Assembly (NCBI RefSeq): GCF_030815975.1
Contig: NZ_JAUSXL010000002.1
Coordinates: 620,001 to 684,000, forward strand
Direction: 5' to 3'
DNA from: Variovorax paradoxus
GTDB taxonomy: Bacteria > Pseudomonadota > Gammaproteobacteria > Burkholderiales > Burkholderiaceae_C
DNA length: 64,000 bases
Of this stretch, positions 35,594 to 43,679 are shown in pieces. The notes beneath the pieces are model-generated. The model saw only the letters and a list, made by a program, of their open reading frames with translations. It did no database searches and was not told the origin of the DNA. A program made the position numbers and the translations under genes. The first letter of the stretch is position 1, and each line of letters starts with the position of its first letter.

Positions 35594-36644
35594 ACGCATC
35601 CCCATCGACATCGCGAACTGCGCAAAAACCTACGCCGACGGCACGCGCGGCCTGCTGCCGACCGACCTGCACGTGGAGGCTGGCGAGGTGCTCGCACTGC
35701 TCGGGCCCTCGGGCTGCGGCAAGACCACGCTGCTGCGGCTGATCGCGGGGCTCGAAGCGCCCGACGAAGACAGCCGCATCGTGTTCGGCGGGCAGGACGT
35801 CACCGAGCGGCCGGTGGAGCTTCGCGGCGTGGGCATGGTGTTCCAGAGCTATGCGCTGTTTCCGCAGATGACGGTGGCGGCCAACATCGGCTATGGGCTG
35901 CGCATCCGCGGCGCGACGGCGCAAGAGGAAAGGCGCGCGGTGGGCGAGCTGGTCGACCTGACGCGGCTGGGCGGGCTGGAGAACAAGCGCCCCGCCGAGC
36001 TCTCGGGCGGCCAGCGGCAGCGCGTGGCGCTGGCGCGTGCCGTGGCCGTGCGCCCGCGCGTGCTGCTGCTCGACGAGCCGCTGGCCGCGCTCGACGCCAA
36101 GCTCAAGGAGTCGCTGCGCGACGAACTCGCCGAGCTGCTGCGCCGGCTGCACATCACGGCCATCCACGTCACGCACGACCAGCAGGAGGCACTGGCCATT
36201 GCCGACCGCCTGGCGGTGATGAGCGCCGGGCGCATCGTGCAGATCGGCCGCGGCGAGGAGCTGTACCGCGCGCCGGCGCATCCCTTCGTTGCGGAGTTCC
36301 TGGGCCGGGTCAACCGCCTTGCGCGCGAGGCCGATGCCATCGCGCAAGGCGTTGTCCGACTCGGCGGAAGCACCCTGCCTTGCCCACCCGCCTGGCGCAG
36401 CCATGCCATGCTGCTGGTGCGCCCCGAAGACGTCGAAGTGAGCGCGCCACGGCCCGACTGGGGCGCCGCCACGGTCGAACGCCGCACCTTCCTCGGCGAC
36501 CGCGTGCAGCTGCAGCTGCGCACGCAGGACCAGCCCTTGCTTGTAGCCGACGTGGGCCGCGACACGCCTTTCGGCCCCGGCGACCCGGTGGGACTTCGCA
36601 TCCAGCCCGATCGCCTGATGATGTCGCAGGAGACCAGCGCATGA
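35583..36644 (+). CDS. ABC transporter ATP-binding protein
   Basis: A 353-residue ATPase of the PotA/FbpC type: Walker A 'LGPSGCGKTTLLRLIAGLEAP', Q-loop 'VFQSYALFPQMTVAANIGYGL', signature 'LSGGQRQRVALARAVAV', Walker B 'RVLLLDEPLAALDAKL', switch 'HVTHDQQEALAIADR'. A C-terminal TOBE domain of about 110 residues follows ('LLVRPEDVEVSAPRPDWGAATVERRTFLGDRVQLQLRT'). It energises the two permeases upstream. Its stop overlaps the phosphodiesterase start (ATGA). Confidence 0.93.
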   Translation: MELERIPIDIANCAKTYADGTRGLLPTDLHVEAGEVLALLGPSGCGKTTLLRLIAGLEAPDEDSRIVFGGQDVTERPVELRGVGMVFQSYALFPQMTVAANIGYGLRIRGATAQEERRAVGELVDLTRLGGLENKRPAELSGGQRQRVALARAVAVRPRVLLLDEPLAALDAKLKESLRDELAELLRRLHITAIHVTHDQQEALAIADRLAVMSAGRIVQIGRGEELYRAPAHPFVAEFLGRVNRLAREADAIAQGVVRLGGSTLPCPPAWRSHAMLLVRPEDVEVSAPRPDWGAATVERRTFLGDRVQLQLRTQDQPLLVADVGRDTPFGPGDPVGLRIQPDRLMMSQETSA

Positions 36645-37501
36645 CGACAACGACGACAGAAGACACCACGATCCTGGTCCAGCTGACCGACCTGCACATC
36701 CGCGAGCCGGCGCGCCTGGCCTACGGCCGCATCGACACAGCGCCCTACCTGGAGCGCGCGGTGCAGTCGGTGCTGCGGCTGCCGCAGCAGCCCGACGCCG
36801 TCGTGATCACGGGCGACCTGAGCGACTTTGGCCGCGCGGCCGAATACGAGCACCTGGCGCGCCTGCTGGCGCCGCTCACGATGCCGGTCTACCTGATGCC
36901 CGGCAATCATGACGACCGCTCCGAGCTGCGCCGCAGCTTTCCCGGCCACGCCTATCTGGCGGCGGGCGTCGGTTCGGCCGGCTTCGTGCAGTACGCGGTG
37001 CGCGTGGGCGCGCTGCGGCTGCTCACGCTGGACACCTGCGTGCCGGGTGCCAGCCATGGCGAGCTGTGCGACGAGCGCCTGGCCTGGCTCGAAGAGCAGC
37101 TCGATGCCTGCCGCGGCGAGCCGGTGGTGATTGCCATGCACCACCCGCCTTTCCGCACGCTGATCGGCCACATGGACGAGATCGGCCTGCTGCAGGGCGC
37201 CGAGGCGCTCGAAGCGCTGGTCGCGCGGCACGGCAATGTGGAGCGCGTGATCTGCGGGCACCTGCACCGCGCGATCGACGTGCGCTTCGGCGGCACCATC
37301 GCATCCACTTCACCGGCGCCGGCGCACCAGGTCTGCCTGGACCTGTCGCCGGACGCCCCCTCGGCCTGGACGCTGGAGCCGCCGGGCTTCAGGGTCCATG
37401 CCTGGTCGGCCCGCAACGGCCGACTCGTGACCCATTTGGCGGCTTCCGGCACCTTCGAAGGCCCTTTTCCTTTCCATGACAACGGAGCGTTGATCGATTG
37501 A
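36641..37501 (+). CDS. CpdA-like metallophosphodiesterase
   Basis: A 286-residue calcineurin-like phosphoesterase with every metal motif: 'QLTDLHIREP' (DxH), 'VVITGDLSDFG' (GD), 'LMPGNHDDRSEL' (GNHD), 'VVIAMHHPPF' (H) and 'VICGHLHRAI' (GHxH). It has no signal peptide, so it acts in the cytoplasm. The closest groups are CpdA (3',5'-cAMP phosphodiesterase) and GpdQ-like glycerophosphodiesterases. It starts on the ATGA overlap with the ABC ATPase gene, so it is very likely made in step with the importer and may hydrolyse the imported compound. Confidence 0.88.
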   Translation: MTTTTTEDTTILVQLTDLHIREPARLAYGRIDTAPYLERAVQSVLRLPQQPDAVVITGDLSDFGRAAEYEHLARLLAPLTMPVYLMPGNHDDRSELRRSFPGHAYLAAGVGSAGFVQYAVRVGALRLLTLDTCVPGASHGELCDERLAWLEEQLDACRGEPVVIAMHHPPFRTLIGHMDEIGLLQGAEALEALVARHGNVERVICGHLHRAIDVRFGGTIASTSPAPAHQVCLDLSPDAPSAWTLEPPGFRVHAWSARNGRLVTHLAASGTFEGPFPFHDNGALID

Positions 37502-37565
37502 GGCCATACATGTGGAAAATGGGGTCGCAAACGAACAAGAACGAAAAGGATAGAAACCGGCCCCC

Positions 37566-39227
37566 ATGAAGCACCTCCTGAACCTGCTGGCCGCCGTCGC
37601 ACTGCTGGTGTGGGGCACGCATCTCGTGCGCACGGGCGTGCTGCGCGTCTTCGGCGCCAACCTGCGCAAAATCCTGGTGCAGAGCATGCGCAACCGCTTC
37701 ACGGCCGCGCTCTCGGGCATCGGCGTCACGGCCCTGGTGCAGTCGAGCACCGCCACCTCGCTGATGACCTCCTCCTTCGTGGGGCAGGGCCTGGTCACGC
37801 TGCCGGCGGCGCTGGCGGTGATGCGGGGGGCGGACGTGGGCACGGCGCTCATCTCGGTGCTGTTCTCGGCCGACCTGTCCTGGCTTTCGCCGATGTTCAT
37901 CTTCGTGGGGGTGGTGCTGTTCATTTCCCGCTCGGCGAGCGTGGCGGGCCGCGTGGGCCGGGTGCTCATCGGCCTGGGGCTGATGCTGCTGGCGCTGCAG
38001 CTGGTGGTGGAGGCGACCGAACCGCTTTTTTCGGCGCCGGCCGTTCGCGTGCTGCTGGCCTCGCTCAACAGCGACGTGCTGCTTGAAATCACCATTGGCG
38101 CCGTGCTGGCGATCGTGGCGTACTCGAGCCTGGCCGTGGTGCTGCTGGTGGCGGCCATGGCCAGCTCCAACGTGGTGCCGCTGGATGTCGCGCTCGGGCT
38201 GGTGCTGGGCGCCAACCTTGGCAGCGGGCTGCTGGCGGTGCTGACCACGGCCAAGTCCGCCGTGCCGGTGCGGCAGGTCACGGTGGGCAATCTGCTTTTC
38301 AAGGCGCTCGGGGTGGCCATACTCGCGCCTTTCATCGGGCTCTGGCTGCGCCATGTGCAGCCGCACGTGCCGAATGCGACGCACGGCGTGGTGCTGTTCC
38401 ACCTGGCATTCAACGTGATCATCAGCGTGGGCTTCATCGGCCTCACGCAGTGGGTCGCCACGCTGGTCACGAAGATGCTGCCGGTGCCGCCGCTGCCGGC
38501 CACCTCCATGCGGCCGCATCACCTCGACCCGTCGGCCCTCTCGACGCCGTCGCTCGCCATTTCGAATGCGGCGCGCGAGGCGCTGCATCAGGCCGATGTG
38601 GTGGAGACCATGCTCATCGGCACGCTCGACGTGATCCGCCACAACGACCTGCGCCTGGCGCAGGAACTGCGGCAAATGGACGACACGGTGGACGAGCTCT
38701 ACTCGGCCATCAAGTACTACATGACGCGCATCTCGCGCGAGGCCCTTGGCGAGGAAGAAAGCCGGCGCTGGACCGACATCATCAGCTTCACCATCAACAT
38801 GGAGCAGATCGGCGACATCATCGAGCGCGTGATCATCGACATCGAGGACAAGAAGATCAAGCCGCAGCGCAACTTCTCCGAAGCAGGCATGGCGGAGATC
38901 GTGGAACTGCACGGACGGCTGGTCGCCAACCTGCGGCTGAGCATGAGCGTCTTCCTGAACGGCAACGTGCGCGATGCACAGCGGCTGCTCGAGGAGAAGG
39001 CGCGCTTTCGCGACCTCGAGCGGGCCTATGCCACCACCCACCTGGACCGGCTGTCGGACCGCACCACGCTGAGCATGGAGACCAGCTCGCTGCACATCGA
39101 CCTGATCAGCGACCTGAAGCGGGTCAACTCGCACATCTGCTCCATTGCCTATCCGATCCTGGAATCGGCAGGCGCGCTCGCGCCGAGCCGGCTGCGCGAA
39201 TCGCGGCTGGGAAAGATCGAGGGCTGA
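37566..39227 (+). CDS. Na/Pi-cotransporter family protein with PhoU-like domain
   Basis: A 553-residue membrane protein. The first 310 residues hold about nine hydrophobic segments with the repeated Na/Pi motif 'GVTALVQSSTATSLMTSSFVGQGLVTLPAALAVMRGADVGTALIS' and a second, degenerate 'LGANLGSGLLAVLTT'. Residues 330-550 form PhoU-like helical bundles ('MDDTVDELYSAIKYYMTRISREALGEEESRRWTDIISFTINMEQIGDIIERVI'). Proteins of this kind move phosphate, often outward. It follows the phosphodiesterase by 64 bases and may handle phosphate released there; that link is inference. Confidence 0.88.
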   Translation: MKHLLNLLAAVALLVWGTHLVRTGVLRVFGANLRKILVQSMRNRFTAALSGIGVTALVQSSTATSLMTSSFVGQGLVTLPAALAVMRGADVGTALISVLFSADLSWLSPMFIFVGVVLFISRSASVAGRVGRVLIGLGLMLLALQLVVEATEPLFSAPAVRVLLASLNSDVLLEITIGAVLAIVAYSSLAVVLLVAAMASSNVVPLDVALGLVLGANLGSGLLAVLTTAKSAVPVRQVTVGNLLFKALGVAILAPFIGLWLRHVQPHVPNATHGVVLFHLAFNVIISVGFIGLTQWVATLVTKMLPVPPLPATSMRPHHLDPSALSTPSLAISNAAREALHQADVVETMLIGTLDVIRHNDLRLAQELRQMDDTVDELYSAIKYYMTRISREALGEEESRRWTDIISFTINMEQIGDIIERVIIDIEDKKIKPQRNFSEAGMAEIVELHGRLVANLRLSMSVFLNGNVRDAQRLLEEKARFRDLERAYATTHLDRLSDRTTLSMETSSLHIDLISDLKRVNSHICSIAYPILESAGALAPSRLRESRLGKIEG

Positions 39228-39249
39228 TCCTTCGCGGGTGCCGAGGAGG

Positions 39250-39660
39250 TCAGTGTGCCTCCGGGAACGGCGGGACCATGAACTGCTCCTGCCGGCGGCG
39301 CAGGCAGAAATCGACCAGCTCGTCGAGCTCGGTGGCCTTGTCGAACACCGCGTCGGCGCCCAGTTCAATGCACCTGTGGCGCATCTCGGGGGTCAGGTGG
39401 TTGCTGAGCACCACCATCTTCTGCCTCGGCTCGCGGTTGCGGCAGGCTTCGAGCACGCCGAAGCCGGTTCCCTCCTTCAGGAACAGGTCGACGATGGCCA
39501 GATCCCACTGCGAGGGGTTGCCGGTCAGCCAGCGCGTGCCCTCGTCCTCCGTTTCGGCCTGGCCCACCGGATCGACCCGCGCCACCTCGCGCAGCGTGCC
39601 GACCAGGGTCTCCCGGATGGCGAGGTTGTCCTCGACGATGAAGGTTCGGACGGTGTCCAT
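39250..39660 (-). CDS. Single-domain response regulator
   Basis: A 136-residue receiver domain without an output domain. Acid pair Glu10-Asp11, phospho-acceptor Asp58 in 'WDLAIVDLFLKEGTGFGVLE', Ser86 and Lys108 complete the site. No histidine kinase is encoded within the window nearby. It is convergent with the Na/Pi cotransporter gene, so it may work in a phosphorelay or by protein contact. Its partner is unknown. Confidence 0.88.
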   Translation of the reverse strand: MDTVRTFIVEDNLAIRETLVGTLREVARVDPVGQAETEDEGTRWLTGNPSQWDLAIVDLFLKEGTGFGVLEACRNREPRQKMVVLSNHLTPEMRHRCIELGADAVFDKATELDELVDFCLRRRQEQFMVPPFPEAH

Positions 39661-39785
39661 GGCGCTGGCCTTCGCTGGCTTTGCTGAAGGCTACAAAGTG
39701 CGCCTTGCAGAAGACGCAGGCATGACACCCCACCCCGGGTAGGACAAGGCTGGCCCTCCGGCAACCAGCCGGAGGCCCGCCAATC

Positions 39786-40772
39786 TCAGAGCGTGAGGAT
39801 GGTGCAGCCGGTGGTCTTGCGCGCTTCTAGGTCGCGGTGCGCCTGCTGCACGTCGGCCAGTGCATAGCGCTGGTCGATCGGGATCTTCACCGCACCGCTC
39901 TGCACCACCGCGAACAGGTCGTCGGCCATGGCCTGCGTGCTCCCGCGCGTGGCAATGTGCGTGAACAGCGTGGGCCGCGTCACGTAGAGCGAGCCCTTGG
40001 ATGCGAGTGTGCCAAGGCTGATCGGCGGCACCGGCCCCGAGCCGTTGCCAAAGACCGCCAGCAACCCGAACGGGCGCAGGCAGTCGATGGAGCCTTCCCA
40101 GGTGTCCTTGCCCACCGAGTCGTACACCACCTTCACGCCCTTGCCGCCGGTGATTTCCTTCACCCGCGCCGCGAAGTTCTCGGCGCTGTAGTTGATGGCA
40201 TGCGCCGCGCCGTATTCGAGTGCGAGCTTGCACTTGGCCTCGCTGCCGGCCGTGCCGATCAGCTGCAGGCCGAGCGCCTTGGCCCACTGGCAGGCAATCA
40301 GGCCGACGCCGCCGGCCGCCGCATGGAAGACGATGAAGTCGCCCGGCTGCAGGCCTTCGACCGGCAGCGTCTTCTTCAGCAGGTATTGCGCCGTGAGGCC
40401 CTTGAGCATCATGGCCGCGCCGGTCTCGAAGGAGATCGCATCGGGCAGCTTGCAGACGTTCTTGGCCGGCATCACGCGCAGCTCGCTGTAGGCGCCGGGC
40501 GGCTGGCTTGCGTATGCCGCGCGGTCGCCGGCCTTCAGGTGCGCCACGCCTTCGCCCACGGCCTCGACCACGCCCGAGGCTTCCATGCCCAGCTGCAGCG
40601 GCATCTGGAACGGATAGAGCCCGCTGCGCTGGTAGGTGTCGATGAAATTCAGGCCCACGGCCTTGTGGCGGATGCGGATCTCGCCGGGGCCGGGCTCGCC
40701 CACCTCGACGTCGACGATCTTCAGTTCCTCGGGGCCGCCATGGCGGTCGATACGGACGGCTTTGCTCATCAT
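39786..40772 (-). CDS. Zinc-free quinone oxidoreductase (zeta-crystallin type)
   Basis: A 328-residue NADPH-dependent MDR-family enzyme: 'VGLNFIDTYQRSGLYPFQMPLQLGMEASGVVEAVGEGV', NADPH loop 'FIVFHAAAGGVGLIACQWAKALGLQLIGTAGS' and 'VVYDSVGKDTWEGSIDCLRPFGLLAVFGNGSGPV'. It lacks the structural-zinc cysteines of alcohol dehydrogenases, as in Qor. The start is the first of two adjacent ATGs at 40772, with GGAG nine bases upstream. It is divergent from an EamA transporter. Confidence 0.9.
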   Translation of the reverse strand: MMSKAVRIDRHGGPEELKIVDVEVGEPGPGEIRIRHKAVGLNFIDTYQRSGLYPFQMPLQLGMEASGVVEAVGEGVAHLKAGDRAAYASQPPGAYSELRVMPAKNVCKLPDAISFETGAAMMLKGLTAQYLLKKTLPVEGLQPGDFIVFHAAAGGVGLIACQWAKALGLQLIGTAGSEAKCKLALEYGAAHAINYSAENFAARVKEITGGKGVKVVYDSVGKDTWEGSIDCLRPFGLLAVFGNGSGPVPPISLGTLASKGSLYVTRPTLFTHIATRGSTQAMADDLFAVVQSGAVKIPIDQRYALADVQQAHRDLEARKTTGCTILTL

Positions 40773-40870
40773 CTTTGCAGTCTCCAGTCGCACAGAAAAG
40801 AAGAGGCGCATGGTGCCACGTTTGGCCTTTTCGCGGCGGCGTCGGGCGTTGCCCGGTAGAGTCGACGGCC

Positions 40871-41776
40871 ATGCAGATCCAGCAGCGCCTCACGCCTTCC
40901 ACCGTCTTTTTGCTCACCGTGCCGCCGCTGCTGTGGGCGAGCAATGCGGTGGTCGGCCGCCTGGTGCGCGACCTGGTGTCGCCGCTCACGCTGAACTTCG
41001 TGCGCTGGGTCATCGCGTTCGTGCTGCTGCTGCCGCTCGCATGGCCGGTGCTGCGCCGCGGCAGCCCGATGTGGCCCCACTGGAAACGCTATTCGGTGCT
41101 GGGGCTGCTGGGCATCGGCTGCTACAACGCATTCCAGTACCTGGCGCTGCAGACCTCCGCGCCGATCAACGTCACGCTGGTGGGCTCCAGTCTGCCGCTG
41201 TGGATGCTGGCAGTGGGCGCCATTTTCTTCGGCGCGCGTGTCGGCGGACGCGAGATCGGCGGCTCGCTGCTCTCGATGCTGGGCGTGCTGCTGGTGCTGA
41301 GCCGGGGCGAATGGCGGCAGTTGCTCGCGCTGCGGCTGGTGCCGGGCGACCTCTACATGATCCTGGGCACCATCGCCTGGGCCTTCTACAGCTGGATCCT
41401 GGCGCGCACGCGGGAGCCGCAGGGCGTGCGGCAGGACTGGGCCGCGTTCCTGATGGCGCAGCTGGTGTTCGGCCTTGCGTGGTCGGGCCTGTTCGCGGCC
41501 GGGGAGTGGGCGCTGGTCGATGCACGCATGGAGCTCGGATGGCCGCTGCTGGCGGCGTTGGCCTTCATCGGCATCGGCCCGGCCGTGGTGGCCTACCGCT
41601 GCTGGGGCAGCGGCGTGCAGCATGCGGGGCCGCAGGCGGCGAGCTTCTTCATGAACCTCACGCCGCTGTTCGCCGCGCTGCTGTCCGCGGCCTTCCTGCG
41701 CGAGCCGCCGCACTGGTACCACGGTGCGGCCTTCGCGCTGATCGTGGGCGGCATCGTGATCTCATCACGGCGCTGA
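40871..41776 (+). CDS. EamA/DMT-family transporter
   Basis: A 301-residue inner-membrane protein with about ten segments in two EamA repeats. The first begins 'LLWASNAVVGRLVRDLVSPLTLNFVRWVIAFVLLLPLAW', the second 'LYMILGTIAWAFYSWILARTR'. It ends 'PQAASFFMNLTPLFAALLSAAFLREPPHWYHGAAFALIVGGIVI'. Members export amino acids or small metabolites; the substrate here is unknown. The ATG at 40871 is the first that fits the fold. Confidence 0.88.
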   Translation: MQIQQRLTPSTVFLLTVPPLLWASNAVVGRLVRDLVSPLTLNFVRWVIAFVLLLPLAWPVLRRGSPMWPHWKRYSVLGLLGIGCYNAFQYLALQTSAPINVTLVGSSLPLWMLAVGAIFFGARVGGREIGGSLLSMLGVLLVLSRGEWRQLLALRLVPGDLYMILGTIAWAFYSWILARTREPQGVRQDWAAFLMAQLVFGLAWSGLFAAGEWALVDARMELGWPLLAALAFIGIGPAVVAYRCWGSGVQHAGPQAASFFMNLTPLFAALLSAAFLREPPHWYHGAAFALIVGGIVISSRR

Positions 41777-41797
41777 TTCGAACGGCTCCTTCAAGCG

Positions 41798-41890
41798 AAC
41801 ACCGCGGAACCGGCTTCGCCGGGCCGCTGGTGTTGCCCCCGGTAGGGGGAGGGAGTAGCGACACGAAGTGCGCGCAGCCTGGGGGCGAGC
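41798..41890. repeat. GC-rich palindromic repeat between convergent genes
   Basis: AACACCGCGG (from 41798) pairs with CCGCTGGTGTT (to 41834) around CCGG-CTTCG-CCGG. It is followed by CCCCC-GGTA-GGGGG and further GC-rich sequence running to the SDR stop. It shares CGGCTTCGCC and the C5/G5 hairpin with the insert in ribF, suggesting one repeat family. It could also act as a transcription barrier between the two convergent genes. Confidence 0.6.
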
Positions 41891-42682
41891 TCAGTACGTG
41901 CCGGGGTATGCGCCGCCGTCGGCCAGCACGTTCTGCCCCGTCATGTAGCCCGCCTGCATGCTGCAGAGAAAGGCGCAGATGGCGCCGAACTCGGCCGGCG
42001 TGCCGAAGCGCCTGGCCGGAATGTTCTTCTTGCGGGCTTCCCACACGGTGTCGAAGTCCTGCCCCGACTTCTGCGCCGCGCCGGCCATCGTGCCCTTCAG
42101 GCGGTCGGTGTCGAAGGAACCGGGCAGCAGGTTGTTGATGGTCACGCCCTGCGCAGCGATGGGCGTGCGCGCCACGCCGGCCACGAACCCCGTGAGGCCG
42201 CTGCGCGCGCCGTTGGACAGGCCGAGGATGTCGATGGGCGACTTCACCGAGCTCGAGGTGATGTTGACGATGCGCCCGAAGCCGCGCTTTGCCATGCCGT
42301 CGACCGTGGCCTTGATGAGTTCGATGGGCGTCAGCATGTTGGCGTCGACCGCCTTGATCCACGCGTCGCGGTCCCAGTTGCGGAAATCGCCCGGAGGCGG
42401 GCCGCCGGCGTTGGTGACGACAATGTCGAAGTCGTGGCCCAGCGCGAACACCGCTGCGCGGCCGGCTTCCGTGGTGATGTCGGCGGCCACGTGCTTGACG
42501 AAGGGACCCGATGCGCCTGCAGCTTCGGTCAACTTCTTCGCCGCCGCTTCGAGAACCTCGGCGCCGCGCGCCACGATGACCACGTTGACACCCTCGCGCA
42601 CCAGCGCCTCGGCGCAGCCGTAGCCAAGTCCCTTGCTCGCGCCGCACACCAGCGCGGTCTTGCCTGCAATGCCCAAATCCAT
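41891..42682 (-). CDS. SDR-family oxidoreductase
   Basis: A 263-residue short-chain dehydrogenase: cofactor loop 'GKTALVCGASKGLGYGCAEALV', 'VTNAGGPPPGDF' (a GGPPPG variant of NNAG), Ser in 'GRIVNITSSSVKSPI', and C-terminal 'VLADGGAYPGTY'. The usual YxxxK tyrosine position reads 'LSNGARSGLTGFVAGVA', with no Tyr or Lys, so catalysis by the standard tetrad is doubtful; this GGPPPG subgroup is common and poorly characterised. The start at 42682 has GGAG upstream. It is the last gene of the tctC-ggt-eamA operon. Confidence 0.85.
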   Translation of the reverse strand: MDLGIAGKTALVCGASKGLGYGCAEALVREGVNVVIVARGAEVLEAAAKKLTEAAGASGPFVKHVAADITTEAGRAAVFALGHDFDIVVTNAGGPPPGDFRNWDRDAWIKAVDANMLTPIELIKATVDGMAKRGFGRIVNITSSSVKSPIDILGLSNGARSGLTGFVAGVARTPIAAQGVTINNLLPGSFDTDRLKGTMAGAAQKSGQDFDTVWEARKKNIPARRFGTPAEFGAICAFLCSMQAGYMTGQNVLADGGAYPGTY

Positions 42683-42701
42683 TTGTTGCTCCTTGACTGC
42701 A

Positions 42702-42717
42702 GGGGCGCTAGCGCCCC
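42702..42717. repeat. 16-bp palindrome at the eamA stop codon
   Basis: A perfect palindrome GGGGCGCTAGCGCCCC whose central CTA is the TAG stop of the minus-strand EamA gene. It can form a hairpin between eamA and the SDR gene. No U-tract follows, so it could act as an RNA stabiliser or partial attenuator. Confidence 0.4.
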
Positions 42718-43658
42718 GTGCGTGTGAAAACGAAGATGCCCGCAATCACGAGCACCGTGCCGGCCGCGATCCACGCGGTGAACGGCTCGCCGAGTATGAC
42801 CACGCCCATGAGGATGGTCGACAGGGGCCCGATCATGCCGGTTTGCGCGGCCATGGCCGGGCCGATGCGCTCGATGGCCATCATGACCATGAGGACAGGC
42901 ACCGCCGTGCACAGCGTGGCATTGAGCACCGACAGCCAGATGACCTCGGGCGCCACCTGCAATGCAGCGCTCATCGGCCGCATCAGCACGAACTGCAGGA
43001 TGCACAGCAGGCAGGCCACGGTGGTGGCCAGCCCCACGAGCCGCAGCGACCCCAGGCGCTTGACGAATTCGCCGCTGTAGACAAGGTAGGCCGCATAGCT
43101 CACGGCGCTCAGGAACACGAGGAAGGTGCCCCAGGCGGCCGCCCCGCCGCCCTTGCCGCCGCCGCCGATCCAGAGCTCGTGGCCGAACACCAGCAGCACG
43201 CCGGCATAGCTCACGATCATGCCCAGCACCTGCGGGCGCGTGGCGCGCCGCCGGTACAGCAGCCAGCCGAACAGCAGCACCAGCGTGGGGTTGAGATAGA
43301 GGATCAGCCTCTCGAAGCTGGCCGAGATGTAGGCGAGCCCCGCAAAATCGAGAAAACTCGCAAGGTAATAGCCCGAGAAGCCGAGCCCGGCCACGCCGAA
43401 CCAGTCGCGCAAGGTGAGCGCGGGCTTGCCGCGGCCGGCCCACCATGCCATCAGTGCGAACAGCGGCAGCGCGAACAGCATGCGCAGCATGATCAGCGTG
43501 ATCGCATCCACGCCGTAGCGGTAGGCCAGCTTGACGATGATGGCCTTGCCGCTGAACGCGACCGCGCCCAGCGAGGCGAGGATGAGGCCGGGCGCAATGC
43601 TCCTTGCATCGCTTCCGGAAGAAGAGGGAATGCCGGTCTGTACGGCGGACTTGGTCAT
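42708..43658 (-). CDS. EamA/DMT-family transporter
   Basis: A 316-residue ten-segment membrane protein: 'LILASLGAVAFSGKAIIVKLAYRYGVDAITLIMLRMLFALPLFALMAWWA' and 'ALQVAPEVIWLSVLNATLCTAVPVLMVMMAIERIGPAMAAQTGMIGPLSTILMGVVILGEPFTAWIAAGTVLVIAGIFVF'. It lies between ggt (21 bases upstream) and the SDR gene (25 bases downstream) on the same strand. Co-expression with a gamma-glutamyltransferase hints at export of an amino acid or peptide product; this is inference. Confidence 0.88.
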   Translation of the reverse strand: MTKSAVQTGIPSSSGSDARSIAPGLILASLGAVAFSGKAIIVKLAYRYGVDAITLIMLRMLFALPLFALMAWWAGRGKPALTLRDWFGVAGLGFSGYYLASFLDFAGLAYISASFERLILYLNPTLVLLFGWLLYRRRATRPQVLGMIVSYAGVLLVFGHELWIGGGGKGGGAAAWGTFLVFLSAVSYAAYLVYSGEFVKRLGSLRLVGLATTVACLLCILQFVLMRPMSAALQVAPEVIWLSVLNATLCTAVPVLMVMMAIERIGPAMAAQTGMIGPLSTILMGVVILGEPFTAWIAAGTVLVIAGIFVFTRTGR

Positions 43659-43679
43659 TCCTCAATCATCGCGTGGCCG

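Noticed and set aside
42702..42717. The 16-bp palindrome as a full terminator of the ggt operon
   Set aside because: No U-tract follows and the SDR gene starts 20 bases downstream on the same strand with its own ribosome site; kept only as a low-confidence repeat.
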